Notes under the pieces: generated by a model
The model's input: the letters and a program-made list of their open reading frames with translations, nothing else
The model's database searches: none
Told to the model about the DNA's origin: nothing
NCBI GenBank assembly: GCA_000969725.1
Contig: JXSR01S002648.1
DNA length: 41,167 nucleotides
From: Ophiothrix spiculata
Taxonomy: Eukaryota > Echinodermata > Ophiuroidea > Amphilepidida > Ophiotrichidae
Strand: one strand, 5' to 3'
Shown here: piece after piece, positions 10,798-21,778 of the stretch
Layout of the letters: the number at the start of each line of letters is the position of its first letter
How positions within the stretch are numbered: position 1 is the first letter of the stretch
Made by a program: the position numbers and the translations under genes

Positions 10798-12307
10798 ATG
10801 GGTCACATATTAACTAAAAATTGAGCCAGTTTCACTGCATGGTACACATTACATCAGTTGGACACAAGACAAAAACAAACCATGTTTTACTGAACTTCCC
10901 AGTCAGAGAGCATAATTTGTCAATATTTTTTTCACCAAAATGACCCCCAAAAACCTTGCAAATCTGTATAAAATTTGTGTCCCTCACTTTGCTCATTTTT
11001 TTCCAATCAAATTATTTCTTTCTTTTTTTTAAACCTTCCCACAATCTTGGTCAAAAAGGCTCATTTTACCATTTCTTGTATTTTTGTTATGAAAAATTTG
11101 CCATTATAAAAATCTTGGCCAGTCGGGCACTAAAACAGGTTTTTGTGTCGCATAACCAACATGAATTTCATCAACATTTTTGCAGCCATTATTTCATCAA
11201 ATTGACCAAGAACAATAAATATAACTAAGTGCATTTCTGAAATTAAACATAAACTTACTAAATAATTGATTTCTTATATACTAGAGTTGCAACGGTGTAA
11301 AAACATAGAAAAGAAACAGTGTGTAAAGCCTAATATATACTTGGCCATTTTTGTGGACATTTTCATTCAAAATTTGTAACATGGTGTAAAATTTTTTACC
11401 ATCATGCAACATACACAAATTGATGAACTATTTTTTCACACTCATATGGCACTCATTTTCCAAGTATAGTTTGGCCTTAATTCAGAAAAATGACAAAGTA
11501 TATAGGGCCCTTTAGTATGGCATCTTCCGTGACATTAAATCACCATTTTTATATCTAAAAGATGCATAACATCTAATCCAATCTTATCTAAAATCTGATA
11601 GCATTATGCAAATCTTATTATAACTTGCATTTTCAAATCAGATCATATCAACTTGATAATTCTTTGCAAAATAGGACCTATACAATTATTTGCAATATAT
11701 ACAATATATATCTTCATTACTAAACAGGTTCTTGGTTTGTATATAAGAATTTTCATTGTCAAAATATCTTGTCTTATATTTTGTACAAATATGTTACAGA
11801 GGAAGGCTATATATTTACAATAGAAAGAGTCGCTTACCCCCATCCCAATACTCTTATTCACGGACGCCTGTTAACCTATTTTTTTCACCTATACCAATTT
11901 GCAAAGATAGTTTGCACAATGGATTCATTTGTGTGGAGTATTTTTTCTCTACAGAGGAACATTTGTGTCCCCCTTCGTCTGTGAAGATCAATGCCGTGTC
12001 GTGTTTTTATGTTTTATGTATATATTTGTAAATTTGATGATATTGAAAAAAAAAGAAAGAAAGAATGCCACGACATACATAAAAGACATAGTCATCTGAC
12101 AATTAAATTATCACTGCCAAGTAAATGCAACATAATTTGAGTTTTCGATGTGCGCACAGATCATACAATCGTTCATTACTGTTTGAAATTCACCTTTGGT
12201 TATGGTTGCATTTCCTGTTGCTATTCAATTTCCCACAATTCCTGTGACAACAATTCAAGGTGCAGGGCCCTATTATATGTAAATGCAACCAGCACTCTGT
12301 ATTTTTG
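10798..12307. other. Non-coding; end of copy 2 and following unique sequence
   Basis: Positions 10798-11575 match copy 1. From 11576 to 12307 I see only AT-rich unique sequence with short overlapping ORFs of no recognised family. Confidence 0.5.
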
Positions 12308-12626
12308 TCCCGGGGGGGGGGGGGCACTCAAGTATAATGTTGCAGGCATAGCGTGACCACAGTTTTTCAAAACACCTAAAGGGTGGAGGGTTCTGAAGCC
12401 AAAATATACCCTTTTTCCTCTATTCACACCCTAAATCGGGATTTTATCAATACTGTTTTCACACTAGGGTTTGAAAAAGTACCCTATTTCTTGAAAATTG
12501 CCCCCAAATTGCTATTTTGATACCCTAAACGTTGTTACCTGATTCAGTCCTCAAAACAACCCTAATTCACCTTTTTCTTGGTTATGCTATGCCTGCAACA
12601 TTATATTTGAGTGTCCCGCCCCTGGG
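12308..12626. mobile_element. MITE with poly(G) end, 319 bp
   Basis: The left arm begins CCCGGGG with a G run and continues GCACTCAAGTATAATGTTGC. The right arm is its complement (GCAACATTATATTTGAGTG, then CCCGCCCCTGGG), pairing over about 45 bp. The homopolymer probably arose by slippage within the terminal repeat. Confidence 0.75.
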
Positions 12627-14557
12627 ATTTTTGTTTACACTGTCAGAATAAGTATGGAATCCACTTAAGTCAACATTTGCCTGATTATAATAAATTATCT
12701 TTACCACATCGAAATATCAACTTATACACACTCTAAAAAAACCTCACTAAAACTAATATTCAATATAAATTCAGCTGTTTACATTAAAAATAAACCATGA
12801 AATTAAAAAAAAAATTGAAGATATTTGTGACCATCCATCTTGAACCAGTTGTTATGCTGCCTCTTGTTATTTTCATTTTACCAAAGACCTCATGAGGTAT
12901 AAATGAACTTCACTTGTTTTACAAAAGTTATAGTCCGTCAAAGGTTGTCATGGAGTAATACTGCAAAACAAAGATAACACATTCAAAAATCAGTAAGTCC
13001 TATATTTTCTGATAATGATCATGATGGTCCTTGGAACATATAGATATATTTCCTATTTCCAATTATTTTCTCTAAATGAAACTTCGCAGATGTTTTGAAA
13101 CAAGCATAAATAAGTTCCAGCAAATTACGAACTATTCAGCTGTAGTGCAAAATGAAGATTGCTGCATTTATGGTTGGTTCAAGTTGAACAGACACATTTT
13201 GTTAAGCCCATGATATACTAGCAGAACGCAGCTAGCGTGTGGTTTGATTTTAGACCCTTTGAAGACGCTAACTTGCTAGCTCAGTCAGTTAGTTCTCGGA
13301 CTGTTAAACATAAGATATTGATCGTTCCTTGTCGGAGTCCAGCTGGAGCTGAGTGTGCGAAAACTGTATATTCTATGGTGTAAATTGCTCAAGCTAGGGT
13401 TGCGCCAATATGTAGTATAAGCCCTTTGGCCCCAGGGAGTCCAGGAAGTGATTTAACCCAATGATTAGAACTGCTCTGTAAAGTGTGCTGAGGCCATGTG
13501 GAACTACAAGTCAGGGGGACCGCGTACTGCACTATAAATCACCTGCAATTTATTTGTTTTTATTTAACTAGACGCTAGCAAGTTAAAATAATATGAACCT
13601 TAGCGTCTCCGTTAGCGTCTAGCTAGACACTAGCTGCATCTTGAAAGTAATAATAATAATAATAATAAATCGCATTTATATAGCGCAAAATCTACAAAAA
13701 ACTCTAAGCGCTAAATATATCATGGGCATTAGAAAAGGGGAATCACAAGCACTTCCTAGTCAAGTTTTATGCACAAAAGTAATCATTTTGAGTAGATCTA
13801 ACTTCCACAATCAATTTGGTCCTTTATTACACATGATCTATACTTCTTGCCCAAAATATCCAAACACATCTAAGATTCACTCAGCATTTTATGTATTTCT
13901 ATCCATTGTGCAGGGATTAAAATCACAAAACTTTAAAATAAATTTATACCAATATTAATTCAAAATCAGCTTTTTTTCTCTCAAATTAAATGGATGTAGA
14001 CAATAAATGAAACCAAATTAAATTTGTCTCTAATTCAGGTGAAAAAATGGGACATTTCCATTACTGATCAATGATCTCTCTGACACAATAACAGCAAAGT
14101 GATAATGATAGTCGATCTTGTGAAAGCACTCGGGTGAGTGTTAATTTTTGTAACATTATAGTCAAAATACAATGTGAACTAAGTTTATCAGAGTTCGGAT
14201 TTTTTATCGAGAAGAAATATATACTTGGTTCAACAGATAGAGGAAGTAGAGGCTCAATTTAACCACAAGTTTTACAAAATGTTGAAGCTTAACATAATTA
14301 AGTCATTTTATCACATCATTTCATAACAGTGTTTTTATCAATTTTATTTATAATGTAGAAAAATAGAATACACATGTCTTTGTTTCATTTACAAATTAAG
14401 ATTAAAAAACATTATTCTATACCACAATTCTGTTATACTGCACATGTCACTTTATCGCAACCAGGGATATCCAGGAAATGGCTATTTATCTAAACATTTT
14501 GAAGATTTTCTTTTTATAGCTTTTTTATCTCAGGTTACCTTCTCAAACTTTAAAAAA
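12627..14557. other. Non-coding, with AAT microsatellite and weak inverted repeats
   Basis: There is a TAA/AAT microsatellite at 13648-13668. It is followed by AATCGCATTTATATAGCGC, a motif type seen near SINE or MITE tails in many invertebrates. Around 13218-13640, GCTAGC/AGCGTCT-rich blocks are loosely inverted (GACGCTAACTTGCTAGC near 13265; GACGCTAGCAAGTT near 13571), possibly an eroded element. No gene seen. Confidence 0.45.
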
Positions 14558-14747
14558 NNNNNNNNNNNNNNNNNNNNNNNNNNNNNNNNNNNNNNNNNNN
14601 NNNNNNNNNNNNNNNNNNNNNNNNNNNNNNNNNNNNNNNNNNNNNNNNNNNNNNNNNNNNNNNNNNNNNNNNNNNNNNNNNNNNNNNNNNNNNNNNNNNN
14701 NNNNNNNNNNNNNNNNNNNNNNNNNNNNNNNNNNNNNNNNNNNNNNN
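14558..14747. other. Assembly gap (190 N)
   Basis: Run of N. Reading frames crossing it are not meaningful. Confidence 1.
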
Positions 14748-15308
14748 GACCATCAATCTTTGTACCAATTTTAACTCAAAAATACAAACTTTATTATACC
14801 AATTGGGACAGAAAAGCACCAAATTTTACTAAAATTTTGAACGAATCTCCCAAAATACACCAATTTAGGCAAATTGGGGCGCGTTCATCTGTGATATGAA
14901 CCACCCAATTGCTATACCAAAAATCTGCGAAAAACCACTGCAAAATGTGGGCACATACACATATACCCTGTGCGAGAACTCCTCTAGGAATTCTTCTACT
15001 CTCAACAGTAGTTTTTGGGCTTGATGTACCTCCACTGACAGCAGCACAATAATAATACTGTTTACAAGATGTATAGAATTTTGTGAGAACAATCCATTCT
15101 GGATACCATGGTGCTAAGACAATTTATGACACAGGCATAAACAGAAATTTTAAAGGTAATAAATTTGACCAAATTAATTAATAAATGTGATGGTGAACAT
15201 ATATGGAAATGATTTTCAACAAGTTTCATTAGTAATTTATTATATTGATACTCTAAACTCATATTTTTGCATTCAAGGTGTTAAGACTCTTGTCTATATT
15301 TTGTTGTT
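14748..15308. other. Non-coding, nothing recognised
   Basis: AT-rich sequence with short ORFs only. No repeat structure was identified. Confidence 0.4.
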
Positions 15309-15637
15309 TTAAAGGAGTGTGGTTCAATTTTTCAAAATTTAGTTATCACCTTCATATGAAAGATATTCACTGAAGAAGTTTTACTTTCAAATTTCACGAC
15401 CAACTGGTTTGATTTTATGCGCAATTAGGTATTTTGCATGTGCATATACTTTGCTGTGTAAATTTATTTGTTCATAAAATTATGGTTACCATAATTTTAC
15501 ACATTTTCATTTACATTTTGAAAACATCACCCTTTGCAGCTGTTTACTGCACATAGGTATAAGAAAAATATGACAAATTTTTGTGCCAAAATCTCAGAAG
15601 GTTTGAAAAAAGTTAAAATTGGACCAAGCTCCTTTAA
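15309..15637. mobile_element. MITE candidate, 329 bp
   Basis: The left end TTTAAAGGAGTGTGGTTCAA and the right end TTGGACCAAGCTCCTTTAA are inverted repeats of about 25 bp with a few mismatches. No coding content. Confidence 0.6.
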
Positions 15638-16112
15638 CGTATCAGAACTAATCTATTTGTCAAGATGATTATTCAAACACATAAAGGCAGGGGTTGACAA
15701 TCATAGCCAATATTTCCCATAATCTTTCTACCTTTTATATGTTCATACCTAATTGTAAGATAAATAAACCTCGTGATCACTTTTTGACAAATTTAGATTT
15801 AACTAAGTTACATGAAATAAAATTACAAAATCAACACTTCTATGTTACAAAATTGCAGTTACCCAAATTAATGTTAGATGATACAAATAATAAAAAAACA
15901 AGTAAACAAAATCTAAATCCTAATATCAGAGACATGAAGAGCCAGCTTTGAGTAAAGCGAAGGTGTATAAACAAGAATGCCATATAAACCTACTGTCAGG
16001 GTTTTGCTCCTCACTTAACATATACACCGTGGTTCATATTCCAGAAATGATGGTATTGATATGTTGAGGGCTTAGTGCTATGAGACCAAATCTGCATTTC
16101 TGGTCAAATTGA
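15638..16112. other. Non-coding, nothing recognised
   Basis: Contains an 85-codon AT-rich ORF (15694-15951, +) rich in Asn, Lys and Leu, with no visible domain. Probably fortuitous. Confidence 0.4.
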
Positions 16113-16324
16113 CATACTGTATAAGTGGTTTATTTCACGCTACATTAATTTTCGCGCCTTTCGCGCTCAATTTGCCTAGCGGAAAAAGTGGAATTTATAT
16201 ACCACCACACGTTAAAAAAGTTACAAGCGCGAAAATTAAAGTGCACAAAATGATTCAAAAAATGCTCAAAATTAGCCTTGCGCAAAAATAACTGAGCGCG
16301 AAAATATTGGCGTTTACAGTATAT
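16113..16324. mobile_element. MITE with CATACTGTA ends and TTTTCGCG motifs
   Basis: The left end CATACTGTATAAG and the right end GCGTTTACAGTATATG are inverted. Next to each are matching blocks TTTTCGCGCC and GAGCGCGAAAA. CG-rich motifs stand out from the AT-rich background. Confidence 0.65.
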
Positions 16325-17348
16325 GGTTTGAATTGATCAAAATGATCGAAAATGTGTAGTTTTCAAGCACAAAAGGCTTTCAGTAAACTCTAGAAAAAAT
16401 TCAATGTGTATCAATCTTTCACCTTGAAACTACCATTAAATCTTGAAATCTTGTGTTCGCAATTATGCTGAAATGCAGACCCTCAATTGAGCCAGGGGGG
16501 AGAAAAAGTGATATTTATTTACCATCTATAAAACATGATGCCTACATGTTATCATGTATTGGCTTAAACCAGTGGTTTGTTCCTGCGATTCCCAATGTTT
16601 AATCATGTCCTGTGTTCCCTGCAGTTTCAAAACTCTTTGATAATTCTACATTGAAGTTGACTGTCCATGTCTCAAAATCCCTAAAATGTTTGGCAGTCCT
16701 ATGAATACTAGCAAATCAAATTCTATCTATGAAAAGGTATACAGCAATGTCCTCATTAAAGCAAACAATAAAGCTATCGTTACCAGTTTGGATACACAAT
16801 GCATGATGTGTGAAATAGATTGACTGAAAATATTTGACCTATCAAAGGGCAGTGTACAGGGCAACTGGACGTAAATCATGAACTGGTCATATTTTTTGTT
16901 TCACACAAAAACATTGGTAAAACCATGCCAATTTGTATTCAACGGATCGTAACTCTGAATATATACACTTAAAACATACAAAGTTAGATATTGCTGGAAA
17001 GCTTACTTTCCGAGGATTTCAATTTTACCTGAATAAGTCTAATTTTTAAGGATGGGTAAAAATTATACAGGGTGCAAAATAAAATAAAAGTGCATTTTGG
17101 TCAACCAACTTGGCACAATGAGATTTTGTTGTGGAAAGGTGTATCCAGATGACAAAAACATTACTTGAAGGATGTAATAATAGCCTTCCATAAAATAATT
17201 CATTTGGTGACCAATTTCATTGTGGTCAAAATATTGAGGATGGTCAAAATCTATGAAACGACTCATTAATTTTTGGGACAATTTTCGGTCAAAAGATTTT
17301 TCATGTATACACTACCTAAAAATCAATCACATAATTGGATTCCTCGAC
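16325..17348. other. Non-coding, nothing recognised
   Basis: No gene, RNA or clear repeat identified. The 72-codon minus ORF at 17063-17281 has no recognisable domain. Confidence 0.4.
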
Positions 17349-17614
17349 CATTACACGTTACTTGCCTTAAACTTTTGTACCGATGATTTTGACATTTCAC
17401 CGGTAATAAATCATCAAATATTTAGTCAACAACCCACTAAGTTACCATTTTCAATACCTCGAAGGACATGATTATGCCTTGAGGGCATCATTGTGTCCTT
17501 CACAACCCTCAAAGTAGACCACATGGTAGTGGGTGGGCTAAACATTGGATGAATTATTACCAGTGAAATGTCAAAATCAGCGGTACAAAAGTTTAAGGCA
17601 AGTAACGTGTAATG
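17349..17614. mobile_element. MITE with 61-bp terminal inverted repeats
   Basis: Arm 17349-17409 (starts CATTACACGTTACTTGCC) and arm 17554-17614 (ends GGCAAGTAACGTGTAATG) are complementary over 61 bp with two mismatches. The low divergence suggests recent activity. Confidence 0.9.
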
Positions 17615-18415
17615 AAAGTTCCTTTTGAAAAATGTATACCTTTTACCATCTACGTCGACTCGGTCAAAAGATATGTCGTTTTAAAGTTTTCGAGTGTAAA
17701 TGCATGTTTTAGTCTCTGTTTTGTACAGTAATGTATTGAGAAAATTACCCACATATAAACCATCAAGAAACAACAAAATTTGGATGACATGTCACTATTC
17801 AATACATGCTTTAGCATTATACATATCTTATTGAAGTGTATTCAAAAAATTATGATCCCAGCATTTTTATTTTTAATGATACATGTGTTTATAAATCATA
17901 ACTTTTGTACACTTTTGCATGTATTCCTATGCGCGCCGCCTCCACCTCCACCCGATCCATCATGTTCCCTAATTGCTTTTTCAAGTATAACTTCATTAAT
18001 TAAAATCATGAGAAGTTCACTTTTTGTACATACCTAGAGTATAAATAGACCTTTCATATGATACCAAACTTTCCCAAATACGTAAAGAAGTTTTAGCAAA
18101 AATGCATGTTTTCTACCATTTTTTAGGGTGATATGTAACAAATCCATGATATTTGAAGGACCTATTTGTGACGCAAGGCCAACTGAGAAAATGTGATGTG
18201 ACACTTTTTGGCTTCACACTAAATCTGCGTATACTGCACATGTGTGTTGCTGCACTTGCAAAATCCAAACAAGTGTGTACCAGTACGCATGGACCAGACA
18301 CCTTAAAATTAATCACAACTCTTTTGAAGTGGACTGAAACACATTACTTTCGCTTAGTGTAAACATGGTCTGTATACCTTTTCCATAAATAATTACTAAC
18401 ATCACAAAATTAAAA
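17615..18415. other. Downstream flank / probable 3' UTR of the ZDHHC gene
   Basis: Region following the ZDHHC stop codon on the minus strand. A minus-strand AATAAA at 17866-17871 lies about 545 nt after the stop and could be the poly(A) signal; this is position-based inference only. A CCT/CAC-rich tract lies at about 17937-17955. Confidence 0.35.
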
Positions 18416-18844
18416 TCATACAGAACTTAGTTTCATTAATCCCCAATTATCAACTCCCTGCAAGGCATTGTGGGTATTTTCCACAACTTCCTCTTCTTCA
18501 TAATGTGGCCGCCTATCTTCTTCATTTTGTTCATGATCCCTTGGACCATTTGCCGGCGAAACCAACAACGGAGCCATTTCTCTACGAGTTGCCGGCGACG
18601 ACGTACGTGAAGGAGGGGAAGGGTGGACTGAATTGGTCCCGGTTATTCGCATAGATTTATCAGTTACCGGTGATACGGTTACAGTGTTGCTACAAACGGC
18701 GACGGGTAGAAAAGCGCTATTGGAATGGTTCGACGTCTGCGCGTCGCATACACGTCTGTTTAGGGCGTGTAGAGGGTACCCGGTGTGATGAGAAAACTCA
18801 ATGGAAGAGCTAGGTGATGTGGAATAGTCGCTGTCTGAATAGTC
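18416..18844 (-). CDS. ZDHHC14: ZDHHC14-like, terminal coding exon (C-terminal tail)
   Basis: This is the last coding exon: 142 codons and a TGA stop at 18416-18418. The minus-strand acceptor ATATCCACAG ends at 18845, and the exon starts in phase 0 with DYSDSDYSTSPSSS, matching the phase-0 end of exon 28408-28567. The tail is low in hydrophobic residues and rich in Ser, Pro, Asn and Glu (an acidic EEEE run near the end), so it should be disordered and cytosolic. It finishes WGLMKLSSV. Vertebrate ZDHHC14 ends GLVKLSSV as I recall it, so the last residues are conserved while the rest is not. S-S-V fits a class I PDZ-binding motif. G+C content is clearly higher than in the surrounding intron, supporting coding status. 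Confidence 0.88.
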   Translation of the reverse strand, partial: DYSDSDYSTSPSSSIEFSHHTGYPLHALNRRVCDAQTSNHSNSAFLPVAVCSNTVTVSPVTDKSMRITGTNSVHPSPPSRTSSPATRREMAPLLVSPANGPRDHEQNEEDRRPHYEEEEVVENTHNALQGVDNWGLMKLSSV

Positions 18845-19404
18845 CTGTGGATATCAATCATTATATCAAGAATGAATAACTGTAAAAGAAGACATTTTGT
18901 GTAAAATGAGGCAAAAAAAAGTTTGTCTTGGGTTCCTTTGGCTCAAAACCCCAAATGATATGTGTTCGGGTTTTTTTAGTCGAAAAGGCTCATTTCCACT
19001 ATGTACAGTGATTAAGGAAACATTTTTTTAGTAAAGGTGATGTTATGGGGGTTTCAAAACGCTCAAAAATATAATTACAATATATATTCAATTTTTTCAA
19101 TGATATTGTGTGCAAAATATAGCTTTTGGAGTTTAAAAAAACACCTTATTTTCATGATTTTTGGGTAGGTCACGAAAGGTTAAATAATATACATTTTTTT
19201 TGTGTGGTCTGAGAGTGCATTCATAATGGCATCTATTACTAAAAAAAGTAAGCTCATCCATTATGAAAAAATAAAGTAAAGGCTAAACAAATAAGTAAAT
19301 AAATAAATATGACATATTTATAGAGGATAGCCTCATCAGTGTCTAGCACTGCTTTCCATGAGGGTCCTCTGTCAGATGGTCAGATTTATTTACAAGTTTT
19401 AGAT
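18845..19404. other. Intronic sequence of the ZDHHC gene
   Basis: Start of the right-hand flank of the last intron (18845-28407). AT-rich, no feature seen before the SINE. Confidence 0.5.
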
Positions 19405-19575
19405 GCAGGAGGAAAACCGGAGTGCCCGGAGGAAAACCTGCGGAAGCAAGATTTGGTCTGGCAACCAATTGCACATACAGCGCCAAGACCGGAAATTGAA
19501 CCCACAACAGTCCTGGGCTCATTGGTGCAAAGTGAGGAAATTACCGCTACGCTTCCTGCTTCCCAAAAAAACAAT
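19405..19575 (-). mobile_element. tRNA-derived SINE (copy 1)
   Basis: Read on the minus strand it has an A-box-like AGCGTAGCGGTAATTT, then TTTGCACCAATGAG, a B-box-like GGGTTCAATTTCC, and a central motif CCGGGCACTCCGGTTTTCC. That last motif occurs in repeats of many animals. A second copy, interrupted by a MITE, lies at 21029-21385. The plus-strand ORF 19339-19755 is incidental to it. Confidence 0.65.
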
Positions 19576-20050
19576 AAATCCTATTCTTTTCTTTCTAATC
19601 ACATGTATCTAACCAAACGTTATGTTAGTTTCACGCTTTGTTATACATTTATTGTACGACAGAGTGAAGTAAAATATTTATTGTTTCAGTTGCATTTATA
19701 CAGAGTGTCCACGAATGATTTATACCCGGTTTCCAAAAATTGGAAAAAATACTAAATCATAATATTTCATAAAACCAACAGCTTTTCTACATTAGTTGAT
19801 AAGTCTTCTACATTTTCCATAGGTTTCATCAAAATATCATGCTTCATTGCTTTGTGCGATGACGTAATTGAAAATCTAGGTAAACATGGTTTTGATCTGT
19901 ACAAATAATCGTGCAGGTATAATAAATACTTGTAATATGCACACTTACTAATGTTTGTAAAGTTTAATGAATACAACTTGACCGATTTCATATCTTCTTT
20001 CTTTGGTTTTGTAATTTTTTAAAATCTAAAGCATTACATTGGAGACTTCT

Positions 20051-20215
20051 GAATATATGTGTACCGCCGCGGCAAAAGGGTCCAGTTGTCGGCTCGTACA
20101 TGTTGCTCCTTGTAGCATATCTAATGTATGGTATTTGTATACATCAGATATGCTACAATGAGCAACATGTAGGAGTCGACAACTGGACCCTTTTGCCGCG
20201 GCGGTACACATATTC
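20051..20215. mobile_element. Palindromic MITE inside the Tc1/mariner-like element
   Basis: Nearly the whole 165 bp is one imperfect palindrome. GAATATATGTGTACCGCCGC pairs with GCGGCGGTACACATATTC, and pairing continues through GGGTCCAGTTGTCG and GCAACATGT toward the centre (arms about 70-78 bp). It is nested in the older element. Confidence 0.85.
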
Positions 20216-20242
20216 TTACACAAAATAGCGATATAGTCTTAT

Positions 20243-20428
20243 TCAGATATGGAGCAGGACACCATATTGGCGGGCAAGTTGAGGAACCACAATTCTGTTG
20301 ATTATATCATCATACTTCTGCACGTTGACGTTTCTGTCGACAAATACTGGTCCTAATAGTAATATTGAGTTGCTACCCATAATACTCATCCAAACTACTA
20401 ATTTCAGGTTGCCATGTGTCAAATGTGA
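20243..20428 (-). pseudogene. Tc1/mariner-type DDE transposase fragment
   Basis: The minus strand has an open stretch of 61 codons ending in TGA at 20243-20245. It begins HLTHGNLKLVVWMSIMG and continues with PVFVDRNVNVQKYDDII and NRIVVPQLARQYGVLL. The VW-(M/G)-S/G-I block followed by a short strand and a YxxII...V(V/L)P block is the pattern preceding the second catalytic Asp in Tc1/mariner transposases. The expected D-N/G-A-P segment does not follow. The frame stops and the palindromic MITE comes next, so the gene is dead. Confidence 0.6.
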
Positions 20429-21028
20429 AGTTTCTATAAAGGTGGGTTTCCCTTAAGCGCATAACACCTAACATACTGGTTATTATAAAGCTGTTCAACC
20501 GTTAAACCCAAATTGTTATTTCTTTCTCAAGGACACCCTTTATATCCATCACAGTCAATCAATAAAACCTAAATTGTATTTTACGTTTTAACTTTAGAAA
20601 AGTAAAAGAGGGTTTCAGTATAGTCAGTTTTTTCTATTTAAGTTGAACAATTTCTCTGATTACAATTTTACAATTTGCAAAATATACACTGTTTAGAAAA
20701 ATCTCTATAACTTTCCACAGGAACATGCGATTTGAAAAATTCAAAATTCTTCAGAAATCTAAAGACACGCTTAACTTGAAAATAAACCAGATTTGACCAA
20801 AACCTTACCCACTGGACCATTAAAAAATCCAATAACCGGGTATAAATCATTCGAGGACACTCTGTACTTTCTGCATACAAGGGGTGTTCAATAAGTTCAT
20901 GGTCTGAGAAACAGATTTTTATTAAGAAGTTATGTAGTTCAACTAAATTTATGCTTATTTAGAAGGTTTCAAGTAAATACATGTTTTAGAGAAACTGAAA
21001 ACTTGTTTGTTAAAAATTTCTTGAGCGC

Positions 21029-21385
21029 CCGGAGGAAAACCTGCGGAAGCAAGTTTGGACTGACAAACATTGCACATACAGCGCCCAGACCGGGATCGAA
21101 CCCACAATAGTCCTGGGGTCGATTTCACTATTGTTAAAATGCATCGTTAACCCATCGTAAGACCAAAACCCATCGTTAGCTACGACCACCTCTTGACCGC
21201 ACGCAACATTAATAAAGGGTTTGGTTTTTCTAATGCATAATTCATATACCTTACGATGCGGTGACCACTTACGAAGAGTTTTCATGTCTTTGTGAACTCT
21301 AATTATAGTTACGAGCTGAACCCTTCGTTAGCTACGATGCATCGTAATGTTAGTGAAATCGACCACAGGGCTCATTGGTGCAAAG
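21029..21385 (-). mobile_element. tRNA-derived SINE (copy 2), split by a MITE
   Basis: Matches 19405-19575: CCCGGAGGAAAACCTGCGG at about 21028, GCACATACAGCGCC, and then AGGGCTCATTGGTGCAAAG after the interruption. The MITE at 21117-21364 separates CCTGG from ACAGGGCTCATT, whereas copy 1 reads CCTGGGCTCATT without a break. Confidence 0.7.
21117..21364. mobile_element. MITE inserted in the SINE, 248 bp
   Basis: The left end GGTCGATTTCACTA and the right end TAGTGAAATCGACC are inverted repeats. Matching GCATCGTTAAC / GATGCATCGTAATG blocks extend the arms to about 34 bp. The uninterrupted SINE at 19405-19575 serves as the empty site. Confidence 0.85.
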
Positions 21386-21570
21386 CAATGGGTAAAATTT
21401 TGTTGTTTCCTTTATTTCCAGCGTAAAAAATTAACTCTCAGAAACCTGTAACTGGCAAAATTTAAATTTTTGTATAATAAAAATGAAAGCAGCAATTAAC
21501 TTGAAACTTTCCATATATTCATACATCAAGTTGAAACTACTTAACATATTGATACACACTGCACATAATT

Positions 21571-21778
21571 TCTCCTTTTATCTCAGGCCACAAACTTATT
21601 GAACGCCCCCCGTAGCAATATACCAACATACTGGAACAATGACTCCATTAAGCTGGTTTCTGACTAGCCTGTTTTCTCCTTTTATCTCAGGCCACAAACT
21701 TATTGAACGCCCCCCGTAGCAATATACCAACATACTGGAACAATGACTCCATTAAGCTGGTTTCTGACTAGCCTGTCG
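21571..21778. repeat. Exact tandem duplication, 104-bp unit x2
   Basis: The unit starting TCTCCTTTTATCTCAGGCC at 21571 repeats at 21675. It contains the right terminal repeat of the mariner-like element, the flank CATACTGGAACAATGACTCC, and the left terminal repeat (GGTTTCTGACTAGCCTGT) of the next MITE. The duplication therefore postdates both insertions. Confidence 0.9.

Larger units (their letters stand above)
7147..11575. repeat. Segmental tandem duplication, copy 2
   Basis: Partner of 228-6790 in direct orientation. It lacks the copy-1 segments 2438-3690 and about 5562-6236. It gains a 41-bp hairpin at 7771-7811 and a 163-bp element at 9435-9597. Much of the shared sequence is nearly identical, so the event is fairly recent or has been homogenised. 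Confidence 0.85.
19701..20864 (-). mobile_element. Tc1/mariner-like element, degenerate, 1.16 kb
   Basis: The left end CAGAGTGTCCACGAATGATT and the inverted right end (read on minus as CAGAGTGTCCTCGAATGATT) extend through TTATACCCGGTT, over 30 bp. A TA dinucleotide flanks each side (699-700 and 865-866 of their thousands), as expected for Tc1/mariner. The interior carries a transposase remnant on the minus strand (20243-20428) and a palindromic MITE (20051-20215). Confidence 0.8.
20878..21612. mobile_element. Non-autonomous mariner-like element, 735 bp
   Basis: The left end contains GGGGTGTTCAATAAGTTCAT followed by GGTCTGAGA. The right end read inverted is GGGGGGCGTTCAATAAGTTT followed by GTGGCCTGAGATA. 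Both are flanked by TA (20876-20877 and 21613-21614). It contains a SINE copy that itself holds a MITE. An AT-rich internal block (about 21400-21530) recurs at 22618-22740. Confidence 0.8.

Noticed and set aside
12308..12330. G-quadruplex regulatory site at the poly(G) tract
   Set aside because: A single homopolymer at a MITE end is better explained by slippage. No promoter or gene is nearby.
13218..13640. MITE based on GCTAGC/AGCGTCT inverted blocks
   Set aside because: The arms pair too loosely to define ends; mentioned only within the regional entry.
14444..14899. 151-codon ORF across N run
   Set aside because: Open only because the gap is undefined.
19339..19755. 138-codon plus ORF
   Set aside because: It runs across a tRNA-derived SINE and into the end of a Tc1/mariner-like element, so it is repeat translation.
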